This document shows, piece by piece, positions 34,647-44,069 of a stretch of DNA of 64,000 bases. Every line of letters starts with the position of its first letter. Position 1 is the first letter of the stretch. The position numbers were made by a program, and so were the translations under genes. Under the pieces are notes generated by a model. It was not told the DNA's origin. It saw only the letters and a program-made list of their open reading frames with translations, and did not search any database. The stretch is from Pontibacter ummariensis (GTDB taxonomy: Bacteria > Bacteroidota > Bacteroidia > Cytophagales > Hymenobacteraceae): the NCBI RefSeq assembly GCF_900188175.1, contig NZ_FZOQ01000005.1:62001-126000 (forward strand), given 5' to 3'.

Positions 34647-36029
34647 CTACGGGCGGGGTACCATCACCCTGGGGAAGAAACGCAGATAGACCTGGCCGCT
34701 GACCGGGAGCTCCCCATAGTAAGGGTGCAGTTGGCTGCCGGCTCTGAACAGGCTTACCTGTGCTCCCAAGTGCACGTTCACGGTACCTATCTCGATGAGC
34801 TGCCTGTTGGCTCCTACCGTCAGGGCGCTGACACCGAACACTTCATCATGACCGAAGGCTCCCTCCTCAAACCCCAACTCCTCTGCCGACTTCTGTACAA
34901 ACTCGTAGCGCCCGTAAATGGCAAACCTATCGTTCTGCAGGTTGGACTCCAGCAGGAAGGAGTGCTCCTTGTGATGCGCATCCACATAGTTGTAGCCCCA
35001 GTTGGCGGAGGCGGTAAAGTAGCGGTTGTTGTCCCCCAGCATGTTGCCGTAGAGCACAGACGCCGTGGTGCGGTACACGTTTTCGTCAGGCTCCGCCACC
35101 TCCGGGCTTTTCACGAAAGCAGTTGACGCCTGCAGGCTCCAGTTGGTAGACGGATTGTAGGTGAGGCGCACGGCACGGGAGTCGAAGCGGGGCTTGTCGA
35201 AGTCATAACGCTCCTCGTCCGGCTCCCGGCCAGTGAAAGTAGAGCCCTCCAGTTTAAAGTTGCGGTAACGGACTCCCAGTGTGGCCACCCCGAAGGTAAT
35301 GTGGGTGGCGTCCTGCCAGTGGTGGCCCAGCGGTGAGTCCGGGTTGTTGAGCGCCGACGGGCGGTGCATAAAGGCCACGTTGCTCAGGGCAGGCTCACCG
35401 GGATAGCCCAGGTACACAAACACGTCTGCCTCCTCCGACAGCATATGCGTGTACCCGACAGACAGCTCGCTGAAGAGGTCGTGCGGGTGCTGGCGGTCTA
35501 TCAGCGGCGAGCCTTCAAAGGTTTCCCCCGTCTGGAAAAGCAGCGGATAGCCGTTGCCGCCCACCGTGATCGGGTCCAGGGATATCATGCCGCTGAACCG
35601 CAGTAGCCCCCTGTTTCCCACAAAGCGCTGCCCCATCAGCATAAACCAGTTCGGAGCGTCAAACTGGCTGTCGCCACGTTCGCCCGCCTCAAACACATCC
35701 TGCTTGTTATAGCGCAGAAACAGACTGTAGTGCAGCATCAGCATCCAGTTGCCCCGGTGGAACATGTTGCCGTACATGGGGGACTCATCAGGCAGCCAGC
35801 CTGTGCCGGAGGCATTGCGGCTCATCGGCAGGTTGCGGGAGAAGGCATGAGACATGGGCATCTGCATCTCTCCGTGCTGCACAGCTGTGTGCTGGGAATG
35901 GTCCTGCTGCCCCATCTGATGGGTCGCTGTATCTTTTGGCTGCTGCTGGTGCCCCTGGTGCTGCGCTGTAGCCGGAAGCATCAAAACGGCTGTGGCCAGG
36001 AAGCACAGGAAGGTTATGGTTGTTTTCAT
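34647..36029 (-). CDS. His/Met-rich outer-membrane barrel-like protein of the copB operon
   Basis: A 460-residue secreted protein. After a signal peptide (FLATAVLMLPATAQ) it has a His/Gln/Met-rich segment (residues ~22-62, HQGHQQQPKD, HSQHTAVQHGEMQMPMSHAF). A long beta-strand-rich region then has alternating aromatic residues, typical of an outer-membrane barrel (WMLMLHYSLFLRYNK, LRFSGMISLDP, YFTASANWGYNYVDA), ending with a terminal aromatic strand (GQVYLRFFPRVMV). It lies 30 bp downstream of copB. Likely role is metal passage or sequestration at the outer membrane, inferred from context; I do not recognise a named family. Confidence 0.65.
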   Translation of the reverse strand: MKTTITFLCFLATAVLMLPATAQHQGHQQQPKDTATHQMGQQDHSQHTAVQHGEMQMPMSHAFSRNLPMSRNASGTGWLPDESPMYGNMFHRGNWMLMLHYSLFLRYNKQDVFEAGERGDSQFDAPNWFMLMGQRFVGNRGLLRFSGMISLDPITVGGNGYPLLFQTGETFEGSPLIDRQHPHDLFSELSVGYTHMLSEEADVFVYLGYPGEPALSNVAFMHRPSALNNPDSPLGHHWQDATHITFGVATLGVRYRNFKLEGSTFTGREPDEERYDFDKPRFDSRAVRLTYNPSTNWSLQASTAFVKSPEVAEPDENVYRTTASVLYGNMLGDNNRYFTASANWGYNYVDAHHKEHSFLLESNLQNDRFAIYGRYEFVQKSAEELGFEEGAFGHDEVFGVSALTVGANRQLIEIGTVNVHLGAQVSLFRAGSQLHPYYGELPVSGQVYLRFFPRVMVPRP

Positions 36030-36059
36030 AGTTTGTGGTAGGTGCTGTTTCTCTTTACG

Positions 36060-38207
36060 TTATCTTATCTGCCTTCGCAGCAGCTGCGCGTTGACGGCGA
36101 CAATGACAGTGCTCAGGCTCATCAGGGCGGCACCGACAGCCGGGGAAATCATGATGCCCTGGTTATATAATACGCCTGCTGCCAGCGGAAGTGCTATAAT
36201 GTTGTATCCTGTGGCCCAGATCAGGTTCTGAATCATTTTGCGGTAGGTGGCTTTCCCGAAAAGGATGAGGGAGGCGATGTCCTGCGGGTTGCTGTTCACC
36301 AGGATAATGTCGGCTGTCTCGGCGGCCACGTCCGTGCCCGAACCCACGGCGATACCCACGTCGGCCTGCGCCAGGGCAGGGGCGTCGTTCACGCCGTCCC
36401 CCGTCATGGCCACAAACTCTCCCTGTGCCTGCAGCTCCTTCACCTTCTCCTGCTTCTGGTGCGGCAGCACGTTGGCCAGGTAGCCGTCCATGCCCAGCTT
36501 GTCACTCACGCTTTGGGCCACACGCTCGTTGTCGCCGGTGAGCAGCAGGTTCTTGATGCCGTTCTCCTTCAGCACCCGGATGGCTTCTGCAGACTCAGGA
36601 CGTATCTGATCGCGCAGCGTGATATAGCCTGCCACTTTACCCTCCACCAGCACATACACTACCGTCTCCACCCCTTCTTCTGCCTGACTTTGGGGCACCT
36701 GCACATTGAACTCCTTGATGTAGTTCGGGCCAACCACCTTCACGTCGTGTCCCTCCACTGTGCCTTCCAGCCCTTTTCCGGGGAGGTAGTGAAAGGAATC
36801 GGAGGCTGGCACGGTAATGCCCTCGGCCTTTGCCTTTTTGAGGATACCCTGCGAGATATAATGCTCCGAGTGTTGTTCCACACCGGCTGCCAACCTCAGC
36901 AGGTCCCGCTCGTTTACAGTCTGCTGAAACACCCCTACCTCCGCTACGGCGTGGGAGCCCTGCGTCAGGGTCCCCGTTTTGTCGAAGATGATGGTGGTGA
37001 TGTTGCGCGAGTTTTCGAAAGCAGTTCTATTGCGAATGAGCAGGCCGTTGTTAGCGGAGACGGCCGTGGAGATGGCCACCACCAGCGGAATGGCCAGTCC
37101 CAGGGCGTGCGGGCAGGAGATGACCATCACCGTCACCATGCGCTCCAGGGCGAAGTCCAGCTCGGCACCTGCCATTAGCCAGGCTGTCAGCGTGCCAAAG
37201 CCGGCTGTCAGCGCCAGGTATGCGAGCCACTTCGCTGCCTTGTCCGCCAGGCGCTGCGTCTCTGACTTCGTTTTCTGCGCCTCCTGCACCAGGTTAATCA
37301 CCTTGTTCAGATAACTGTCTTTGCCGGTGCTTACCACCTGTACCTGCAGAGAGCCGTTGCCATTGATGGAGCCTCCAATCACCTGGTCGCCTTTCACCTT
37401 CTGCACAGGCTTGCTCTCTCCCGTTAGCATACTTTCGTTCAGGTAACTTTCTCCCTGTACCACTGTACCATCGGCAGGCATCTTCTCACCGGGCTTTACC
37501 AGGATAACGTCTCCCTGCCGAAGTTCCTCTACCCTTACTGTCACTGGCTGCCCGTTCCGAATCACCTGCGCTTCGGCAGGCATCATGCTCACCAGTAGCT
37601 CCAGTGCTTTGGAGGCACCCAGCACTGACTTCATCTCTATCCAGTGCCCCAGCAGCATCACCACGATCAGCGTGGCCAGTTCCCAGAAGAAGTCCATACC
37701 TTCCAGGCCAAACGTGACGGCTGTGCTGTAGAGGTAAGCCACCGTGATGGCCACGCCGATGAGCGTCATCATGCCTGGAGCCCCTTTTTTCACTTCCTCT
37801 GCCAGTCCTGTGAGGAAAGGCCATCCGCCGTAGAAGAAGATGATGCTGGACAGGACAAAGGCGATGTACATGCTGTAGGGCACGGCGAGCGAGTAGCCGA
37901 GGATGTGCTGCACCATCGGACTGAGCACAATGACAGGCACCGACAGCACCAGTGATATCCAGAAGCGCTTCTTAAAATCCTCAATCATCATGCGGTGGTG
38001 GTCGTGCCCCCCGCCGCCGTGCCCTACATGCTCACCGTGAGGCGGAGGGGTGCCTTCTCCGTGGGGCATGGCATCGCTGTGCCCATGCAGTGTTTTCTCC
38101 TCCAGGCGCTCTTCTATTCGGCCTGTCTCCTTCTCAGCCTGCTTTTTGGCATGATGATGATGGTGGCCGTGTTCATGTTCATGTTTCATAACTTTCGGTA
38201 GCTTCAA
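36060..38207 (-). CDS. copB: CopB-type P1B-3 copper/silver ATPase
   Basis: A 715-residue heavy-metal ATPase lacking an HMA domain. Instead it has a His-rich N-terminus (HEHGHHHHHAKK and HGGGGHDHHRMM, residues 8-75). The transmembrane metal motif is CPH (Cys365-Pro-His367, SCPHALGLAIP), the P1B-3 signature for CopB-type Cu2+/Ag+ export. LTGES, DKTGT (Asp409), GDGVND and a last-helix MSLSTVIVAVNA are also seen. Its ATG overlaps the stop of the preceding gene (4 bp), indicating translational coupling. Confidence 0.93.
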   Translation of the reverse strand: MKLPKVMKHEHEHGHHHHHAKKQAEKETGRIEERLEEKTLHGHSDAMPHGEGTPPPHGEHVGHGGGGHDHHRMMIEDFKKRFWISLVLSVPVIVLSPMVQHILGYSLAVPYSMYIAFVLSSIIFFYGGWPFLTGLAEEVKKGAPGMMTLIGVAITVAYLYSTAVTFGLEGMDFFWELATLIVVMLLGHWIEMKSVLGASKALELLVSMMPAEAQVIRNGQPVTVRVEELRQGDVILVKPGEKMPADGTVVQGESYLNESMLTGESKPVQKVKGDQVIGGSINGNGSLQVQVVSTGKDSYLNKVINLVQEAQKTKSETQRLADKAAKWLAYLALTAGFGTLTAWLMAGAELDFALERMVTVMVISCPHALGLAIPLVVAISTAVSANNGLLIRNRTAFENSRNITTIIFDKTGTLTQGSHAVAEVGVFQQTVNERDLLRLAAGVEQHSEHYISQGILKKAKAEGITVPASDSFHYLPGKGLEGTVEGHDVKVVGPNYIKEFNVQVPQSQAEEGVETVVYVLVEGKVAGYITLRDQIRPESAEAIRVLKENGIKNLLLTGDNERVAQSVSDKLGMDGYLANVLPHQKQEKVKELQAQGEFVAMTGDGVNDAPALAQADVGIAVGSGTDVAAETADIILVNSNPQDIASLILFGKATYRKMIQNLIWATGYNIIALPLAAGVLYNQGIMISPAVGAALMSLSTVIVAVNAQLLRRQIR

Positions 38208-38521
38208 TGCAAGTGACTCTTTCCTAATTTCAGGGCCATTTCAGGTATCACGGAGTCGGCACACACTCCACGTGTATCCACCAACACCCCCTTGATTCCT
38301 TTGTTAGAGGAAATAGCGTACACAGCTGAACTAACTTGGGCAGGGCGCCTGGCATCTTTAAACTGATGAACCTCATCGACTTCGAATTCCCCAGCCCCTA
38401 GCTCCAGCTGTAGCCGTAGGCACTCCAGGCAATACGGCCGTAAACCAAAGTCTGCCGTATACCCCCTTTCCTTTAAGTCCTCAAGTGCCTCGGATAACGT
38501 GTCATAGTTGTACTTGCTCAT
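38204..38521 (-). CDS. Small conserved protein (loosely named phosphoribosylpyrophosphate synthetase)
   Basis: A 105-residue soluble protein beginning MSKYNYDTLSEALEDLKERGY, a pattern common to small Bacteroidota proteins carrying the historic but unsupported name phosphoribosylpyrophosphate synthetase. It contains ADFGLRPYCLECL (Cys pair) and VDEVHQFKDARRPAQ. The last part (KGIKGVLVDTRGVCADSV) is conserved in the group. The stop overlaps the copB start, so it is the first gene of the copB-barrel operon. Function unknown; a regulatory or metal-handling role is only inferred. Confidence 0.65.
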   Translation of the reverse strand: MSKYNYDTLSEALEDLKERGYTADFGLRPYCLECLRLQLELGAGEFEVDEVHQFKDARRPAQVSSAVYAISSNKGIKGVLVDTRGVCADSVIPEMALKLGKSHLH

Positions 38522-38555
38522 TTCTCTTCACTTTTGTTTGTACAGGTAAAAGGCT

Positions 38556-38590
38556 AAATAAAAAGGCGCAGCTATGGAGTCTGCGCCTTT
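38556..38590 (-). terminator. Terminator of the DUF2231 gene
   Basis: On the minus strand, stem AAAGGCGCAG / CTGCGCCTTT (38581-38590 and 38562-38571) with a 9-nt loop, followed by a T-run (TTTTTATTT), 4 bp after the stop. Confidence 0.75.
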
Positions 38591-38594
38591 CCAC

Positions 38595-39260
38595 TTAGTG
38601 GTGGTCTGTCTCCAGGTACTTGCCCTGTGGGCCGACTCCCTCTATGTGTACGAGCTGCGCCCCATAATGTCCCGCCATGGCCACGCTATAGGCCGCACCT
38701 GCAAGGACCAGTGCTACGACCGCTACGCTCCAGCGCCTGCCTTTGAAGAGGAACTGGTTCAGCAACTGGGCCCCCAGTCCGACTCCGCTGAGGTAGACAG
38801 TCCAAACGGCAAAGCGATCATGCTGGTCAAGCACCAGCCTGGCGTGCGCAGTTAGGCCAACAGCATGCGGGTGGTCTATGTTGGTTACATAGTAAGCTGT
38901 GCTAAAGCCTATGAGGGTAGCTACGGTCGTCATCCAATCCAGCTCCCTGCGCAGGAACAGGACATTGCACAGCTGTACGGCAGCAGCTATTAACAGCAGC
39001 ACGATGGGAAAGTGCACGACCAAGGGGTGCTTGTTTGGGAAATCCTCCGGCCTGGCATGTGCCGTAGCAGGCTCCTCCACGTGGGCTGCATGCTCATCGG
39101 GTGCCACACGCTCTACAGCAGAAGTGTCCGGCTTTTGCGCCTTGTCTTCTGTCTGGGCTGCCTTTCCATGTTTCGCGCCTCCATGTGCCTGTAAAGGCTT
39201 TGTATGGAAAAGGCACATCAGCAGCATGAGTAGGACTGTCAATAGGGTGTTCTTCATCAT
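38595..39260 (-). CDS. DUF2231-type membrane protein
   Basis: A 221-residue protein with a signal or anchor helix (residues ~4-24) and a His/Ala/Glu-rich linker (25-75, HGGAKHGKAA). A four-helix membrane domain then begins KHPLVVHFPIVLLLIA, the DUF2231 hallmark. His residues recur near the membrane faces (DHPHAVGL, DQHDRFA, GHYGAQLVH), consistent with haem or metal binding. Role unknown; DUF2231 proteins often accompany cytochromes or copper operons. Confidence 0.75.
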   Translation of the reverse strand: MMKNTLLTVLLMLLMCLFHTKPLQAHGGAKHGKAAQTEDKAQKPDTSAVERVAPDEHAAHVEEPATAHARPEDFPNKHPLVVHFPIVLLLIAAAVQLCNVLFLRRELDWMTTVATLIGFSTAYYVTNIDHPHAVGLTAHARLVLDQHDRFAVWTVYLSGVGLGAQLLNQFLFKGRRWSVAVVALVLAGAAYSVAMAGHYGAQLVHIEGVGPQGKYLETDHH

Positions 39261-39473
39261 TTGTAAGGGCTTGGATGTGTTGGATGTTGCTGTAAAACCT
39301 TTTCACGGTACCTAACATTACCCCGACTTATAACCCTACTCGCACAGGCATTCCGCATTGCCCTGCTAAACAGGCACCGCGATACACCTAAAGACATACT
39401 TACAGTACTTTACCGAGCCTAAAGCAGTTTTATATATTTATGGAGCAGCGTTACATATCTATGGGGCTGTAGG

Positions 39474-40061
39474 TCAGTGCAGGTTGTCGATCGTATGGCG
39501 GTCTGTGCCGCCCTGCTTTTTGTACTTCATGCACGTTGTGCCGGTAACTTCTTTGAACTGGCTCGACAGGTGCTGCAGGCTCTTATAGCCCAGCTTGGTC
39601 GCAACAGCATTAAGCGCAAGCTCATCATAGGTTAGCAGCTCTTTGACACGCTCTACCTTCTGTAGTATGATGTAGCGGTTCAGGGTTATTCCCTCGGACG
39701 CTTTAAAGGCAGTGCTGATGGTAGAGTAATCCCTACCCAGCTCCTCAGCCAGGTAGGTAGACAGGTTGGTGGTAAGGGTAGCTATCTTTTCTGTGTAGAT
39801 CACGTTAATGACTGCCACCTTGATACTTTCCACAAGCTCCTCCCGCTTATCGTGGAGCAGCTCAAACCCTTTGCTGTTCATCGCCCCTTCCACGGCGGCC
39901 TCGTTTAGCTCTTCATTCCCGTCGATGACAGCCGAACCCAACTCCACCTCCAGTACATGCAGGCCCAGCCTTTCCAGTTCCTCGCGCACGACCATGATGC
40001 AGCGGGGGCATACCATATTTTTAATGCGAAGCACCTTCTGGTGCAAACTCTCTTTACTCAT
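39474..40061 (-). CDS. AraC-type regulator with N-terminal HMA-like domain (copy 2)
   Basis: 195 residues from the Met at 40061 (MSKESLHQKVLRIKNMVCPRC). The HMA-like part carries Cys18 and Cys21 in the CPRC motif. The DNA-binding half reads TLNRYIILQKVERVKELL and NAVATKLGYKSLQHLSSQFK, then VTGTTCMKYKK. It is a clear paralogue of the regulator at 14911, with divergent N-terminal surface residues, so the two may sense different metals or control the two copper blocks. The longer frame from 40118 adds 19 residues without similarity to copy 1. Confidence 0.83.
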   Translation of the reverse strand: MSKESLHQKVLRIKNMVCPRCIMVVREELERLGLHVLEVELGSAVIDGNEELNEAAVEGAMNSKGFELLHDKREELVESIKVAVINVIYTEKIATLTTNLSTYLAEELGRDYSTISTAFKASEGITLNRYIILQKVERVKELLTYDELALNAVATKLGYKSLQHLSSQFKEVTGTTCMKYKKQGGTDRHTIDNLH

Positions 40062-40261
40062 TATCACAAACAGTGTGTGAAGCAAGGCAGCTGCCGGAAG
40101 AGCAGGTTCCCGCTTCATTAGATGTAAGAATGTACAAACTTATTCAAGCCGCTTGCTGCCTTGCTTCAGCCGGAAAAATAAGGAAGGCAAGAAGACACAA
40201 GAGGGCGCTGCATCAGGGAAAGCATAGCTATCCCTGATGCAGTACAGGTAGAGTTTGTGCA

Positions 40262-40762
40262 TCAAATGACAAGAGAGTGCAGGAATATCCTGATATCAGG
40301 TATTTTAGGAACAGGAGCGTCGGGGGGGGCGTGTGACACCTCCTGGAAAGGGAGCTTGTACAGAAAGCCCAAGGTCGCCTGGCTCAAACTACCCATAAAG
40401 GGAAACGGTGCTCTTTCAAGCGCCGGAAGCTCAATGGAAGTCGAGGCCTTCACAAAAGGGGCATACTCCTGCCCGGCGCAGCACCCTGCATCCTCCGTTG
40501 ACGAAGCTGAATGCGCCTCCTTGCCGTGCGCGTGCCCGTCATCCTGGTGGCTGGAAGCATTGGTGGCGTCTGTCCCATGCGTGTGGCTGTGACCGCCGTG
40601 TGCTGCCCCGTGATGATGTGCCGGGGTAGAGGCGATGGGCTGAAGCCGCTGCACCAGGTGGGGTACGTTGCAGACCAGCTGGATAAGGTACAGGCTTAGG
40701 AAGGCCGTCAGGAAAAACAGCCCCTTCAAACGTATCTTCTTATTGTACCCGGTTTTTCTCAT
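40262..40762 (-). CDS. His-rich secreted hypothetical protein
   Basis: 166 residues with an N-terminal signal or anchor (LKGLFFLTAFLSLYLIQLVC). A strongly His-rich middle follows (residues ~48-85: HHHGAAHGGHSHTHG, HQDDGHAHGKEAH), then a GCCAG pair and a C-terminal hydrophobic end (IPDIRIFLHSLVI). The His and Cys cluster suggests extracytoplasmic copper or zinc binding. The layout resembles the HYC_CC_PP protein at 5261 (anchor, Cys pair, hydrophobic end), but I see no alignment. It is divergent from copA2. Confidence 0.6.
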   Translation of the reverse strand: MRKTGYNKKIRLKGLFFLTAFLSLYLIQLVCNVPHLVQRLQPIASTPAHHHGAAHGGHSHTHGTDATNASSHQDDGHAHGKEAHSASSTEDAGCCAGQEYAPFVKASTSIELPALERAPFPFMGSLSQATLGFLYKLPFQEVSHAPPDAPVPKIPDIRIFLHSLVI

Positions 40763-41273
40763 GAAGCAAAACAGTAGCTGCTGGCTAACGGGGCTCTATC
40801 TTGTAAGCATATAAATATTTTTAAGAATATAAATATACAAAACTCATAATATTATTGGTTTACAATCAAACCGCCCGAGAACAAAGGTACAGCGGGAGCA
40901 AGCGGGGCTTTTTACATAATTACCGAATCCTTTTACATATTTTCTATGCAGGTCAGCCTGATGGCTTACACAGCGTGAGTATCCCCTGAAACCTGCGTCG
41001 GGACTGCAGCGCACCCTGAGAAGCAGCAACGATTTGTCTCTCCCTTTTGTTAAACAAAGCATCCTTGCCGTGCCTTTGAATGCCTTTGAATGCCTTTGAA
41101 TGCCTTCTGTACATACAGGGCATTGTTTACGTGTGTATCAGGTGAAGGGCCGTTTAGTGCCCTCTACCGCTCCATATGAGAGAATTTATAACTCTTATCG
41201 GGAATTTTGTAAGAGCCAGGGCATGGAAGGGACGTATCTTTATAGTATCTAATTGGCAAAATGAGCTAGAAAT
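40763..41273. other. Divergent intergenic region upstream of copA2
   Basis: About 510 bp. It contains TTTTACATAT (40931-40940) and a near copy at 40910, a triple TGCCTTTGAA tandem repeat (41071-41100), CTGTACATACAG (41107-41118) and a TTTG/TATCTTTA promoter-like pair (41206 and 41235-41242). Confidence 0.5.
41071..41100 (+). repeat. Triple tandem repeat TGCCTTTGAA
   Basis: Three exact 10-bp units followed by a partial fourth (TGCCTT), about 170 bp before copA2. Ten-bp spacing matches one helical turn, so a protein could contact each unit on the same face. Confidence 0.85.
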
Positions 41274-43541
41274 ATGGAAAGCAAAACTATAGCGCCGGGT
41301 AAGACAAGCCGCCAAGCTGCCGGAAAGGAGCAGAAAGCATCTTTGCCGGTGACCGGTATGAGCTGCGCCTCCTGCGCCCTCAGCGTGGAGTCCATGGTGG
41401 GAACGCAGCCGGGGGTGTCACAGGCGACGGTGAACTTTGCCTCCCAGACACTGCAGGTGTCCTATGACCCCAACCAAGTTACGCTTTCAGACATACAGCG
41501 AAATGTACAGGAAATCGGCTTCGACCTGATCATTGACCAGGAGAACGCCCAGGAGAAACAGGAGGAGGCGCAGCAGTACCATTACCAGGCGCTAAAGAAG
41601 CGCACGGTAGCGGCGGCCCTTCTCACCCTGCCGGTATTCATCATCGGGATGTTCTTCATGGACATGCCGTACGGAAATTGGATCATGATGGTGCTGAGCG
41701 CGCCGGTGCTGTTTTACTTTGGCCGCAGCTTCTTTATCAATGCCTACAGGCAGGCCCGGAACGGCAAAGCGAACATGGACACGCTGGTGTCGCTCAGCAC
41801 AGGCATCGCCTTTGGCTTCAGTGTGTTCAACACTTTCTTCCCGGAGTTCTGGCTGGCGCGTGGCGTGCAGCCGCACGTCTATTTTGAGGCCGCTGCCGTA
41901 GTCATTGTCTTCATCATGCTGGGCAAGCTGCTCGAGGAGAGGGCCAAGTCCAACACTTCCACCGCCATCAAAAAGCTGATGGGCCTGCAGCCGAAAACCG
42001 TGTGGCGGGTAGAGGGTGACCAGGAGCGGGAGGTGCCCATCTCCCAGGTACAGAAAGGGGACCTGCTGCTGGTGCGTTCCGGCGAGAAAATACCCGTGGA
42101 CGGCGAGGTGGCACAGGGAGCCTCTTACGTCGACGAAGCGATGCTGTCAGGGGAGCCCGTACCGGTGGCCAAAGAGAAAGGAGACAAAGTCTACGCAGGC
42201 ACCATTAACCAGAAAGGCAGTTTCCGGTTTGTAGCCGAGAAGGTGGGCAGTGAGACCATGCTGGCGCACATCATCAAGATGGTGCAGGAAGCGCAGGGCT
42301 CCAAGGCCCCGGTGCAGAAATTGGTGGACAAAGTAGCCGGCATCTTTGTGCCTGTCGTGCTGGTGATAGCGCTTGTCAGCTTTGCCGCCTGGTTAACGCT
42401 GGGTGGGGACAGCGGCCTGACGCAGGGACTGCTGGCCCTGGTGACCGTGCTCGTGATTGCCTGCCCCTGTGCGCTCGGTCTGGCCACCCCAACGGCCATC
42501 ATGGTGGGCGTGGGCAAGGGTGCTGAAAACGGCATCCTCATCAAAGACGCGGAAAGCCTGGAGCAGGCCCATAAAGTGAATGCCATCATACTCGATAAGA
42601 CAGGCACTATCACAGAGGGAAAACCTGTCGTGACAGACATTGCATGGGCCGATGGAACCGGCGCCAAAAGGCAAAATCTACAAGCAGTACTGCTCTCCCT
42701 GGAGTTGCAGTCGGAGCACCCGCTCGCGGAAGCCGTGGTGCGCCACCTGAAGGAGCAGGAGACAAGGTCTCTGGAGCTCGACTCCTTCGATAGCCTGACC
42801 GGGCGCGGCGTGAAGGCTTCTTTCAACGGCAACCTGTACCTAGCAGGCAATCCTAAGCTGCTGGAAGAGGAAGGGGTGCGTATTGCGCCGGAGCTGGCAG
42901 GCAAGGCAGCAGCCCTACGTGCCGAGGCTCGGACCGTCATCTTCTTTGTAGAAAATAAAGCGGCTGTGGCTTTGGTAGCCATAGCCGACCAGATAAAGCA
43001 GCATTCTGCGTCAGCCATACGCACGCTGCAGGAGCAGGGAGTAGCAGTGTACATGCTCACCGGTGATAACCAGCAGACAGCGGCCAGCGTCGCCAGGCAG
43101 GTGGGCGTGAAAAACTTTGTAGCGGAGGTGCTGCCGTCTGAGAAAGCGGCTTTTGTAAAGGAACTGCAGGCAAAGGGAAAAGTAGTGGCCATGGTAGGGG
43201 ACGGCATCAACGATTCGCATGCCCTGGCGCAGGCGGATGTAAGCATTGCCATGGGCAAGGGCTCCGACATCGCCATGGATGTCGCCAAAATGACGCTTAT
43301 CTCATCAGACCTGCTACAGATTCCAAAAGCGCTGAAGCTCTCGAAGCAAACGGTACGGACCATCAGACAAAACCTGTTCTGGGCCTTCATCTATAACCTG
43401 ATAGGCATTCCGATCGCGGCGGGCGCGCTTTACCCTTCTTACGGCTTTCTGCTGGATCCCATGATTGCAGGCGCGGCCATGGCCCTGAGTTCTGTGTCAG
43501 TGGTCACGAACAGCCTGCGGCTGAAGGTGCAGCAGCTATAG
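41274..43541 (+). CDS. copA: Cu+-exporting P1B-1 ATPase CopA (copy 2)
   Basis: 755 residues. An N-terminal polar extension of ~24 residues is followed by an HMA domain (GMSCASC, Cys31 and Cys34). Catalytic elements are LSGEP (in place of TGES), CPC (397-399), DKTGT, SEHPLA, and GDGINDSHALAQAD. In that last element His replaces the usual Pro after Ser, a deviation also seen in some homologues. FIYNLIGIPIAAG and [15 protein letters not shown] define P1B-1. It is a paralogue, not a recent copy, of copA1 (16868). A HMA protein follows ~110 bp downstream. Confidence 0.93.
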   Translation: MESKTIAPGKTSRQAAGKEQKASLPVTGMSCASCALSVESMVGTQPGVSQATVNFASQTLQVSYDPNQVTLSDIQRNVQEIGFDLIIDQENAQEKQEEAQQYHYQALKKRTVAAALLTLPVFIIGMFFMDMPYGNWIMMVLSAPVLFYFGRSFFINAYRQARNGKANMDTLVSLSTGIAFGFSVFNTFFPEFWLARGVQPHVYFEAAAVVIVFIMLGKLLEERAKSNTSTAIKKLMGLQPKTVWRVEGDQEREVPISQVQKGDLLLVRSGEKIPVDGEVAQGASYVDEAMLSGEPVPVAKEKGDKVYAGTINQKGSFRFVAEKVGSETMLAHIIKMVQEAQGSKAPVQKLVDKVAGIFVPVVLVIALVSFAAWLTLGGDSGLTQGLLALVTVLVIACPCALGLATPTAIMVGVGKGAENGILIKDAESLEQAHKVNAIILDKTGTITEGKPVVTDIAWADGTGAKRQNLQAVLLSLELQSEHPLAEAVVRHLKEQETRSLELDSFDSLTGRGVKASFNGNLYLAGNPKLLEEEGVRIAPELAGKAAALRAEARTVIFFVENKAAVALVAIADQIKQHSASAIRTLQEQGVAVYMLTGDNQQTAASVARQVGVKNFVAEVLPSEKAAFVKELQAKGKVVAMVGDGINDSHALAQADVSIAMGKGSDIAMDVAKMTLISSDLLQIPKALKLSKQTVRTIRQNLFWAFIYNLIGIPIAAGALYPSYGFLLDPMIAGAAMALSSVSVVTNSLRLKVQQL

Positions 43542-43650
43542 GCAGCACCTAAAAGCAATGAAAAAATCAAGTAGGTAAGTACCAGGCAGGACATCAGCCT
43601 GCTTTACCTTAAAAAGTAAAATCAAGTAGTACAATTTAAAAAGTGAAACC

Positions 43651-43860
43651 ATGAAAGACTTACAATTCAAAACCAATATCAACTGCGGAGGCTGTGTCTC
43701 CAAGGTAACCCCTGTGCTGAATTCCACTGAAGGCGTTCAAGAGTGGAGCGTGGACACCACCCAGAAAGACAAGGTGCTGACAGTGAAGACAGATACCCTT
43801 TCTGCAAATGAGATTGTAGCCACCATAGAGAAGGCAGGCTTCAAAGCGCAGCCTTTGTAG
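43651..43860 (+). CDS. Small HMA-fold metal-binding protein
   Basis: 69 residues, one HMA domain with NCGGCVSKVTP as the metal loop (CxxC) and the expected beta-strand pattern (WSVDTTQKDKVLTVKT) ending with KAGFKA. Cytosolic. Likely a copper chaperone for CopA2. It is paralogous to the 44849 protein, which has lost the Cys pair. A strong terminator follows 13 bp after its stop. Confidence 0.85.
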   Translation: MKDLQFKTNINCGGCVSKVTPVLNSTEGVQEWSVDTTQKDKVLTVKTDTLSANEIVATIEKAGFKAQPL

Positions 43861-43872
43861 TATATTTCCTTT

Positions 43873-43913
43873 AAAGCCGGTGCACATCTTCTAAATGTGC
43901 ACCGGCTTTTTTT
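43873..43913 (+). terminator. Strong rho-independent terminator
   Basis: 15-bp perfect stem (AAAGCCGGTGCACAT and its complement), 7-nt loop and seven Ts, ending the copA2-HMA transcript. Confidence 0.9.
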
Positions 43914-44069
43914 CTGGCCAGGCTGCTTTAACGGGTCTCACCGGAGGAAGAGCCCGTTCCTTATTTTCAGGCGGCTTAGCACCTGCGGCTTGAAATGTGG
44001 GCGCTTTAGGTGATATTTACACTCTAATTCAAAGGTTCTTATTTACACCCTTCAAAACCAATCAACAAG

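Noticed and set aside
19087..41218. Shared TTTTGTAAGAG at 19088 and 41206
   Set aside because: An 11-mer match between two sites is expected by chance many times in 64 kb, and one copy lies inside the rhodanese remnant.
42191..43390. 399-codon minus-strand frame in copA2
   Set aside because: Antisense of a P-type ATPase; Ser/Ala-rich translation without motifs.
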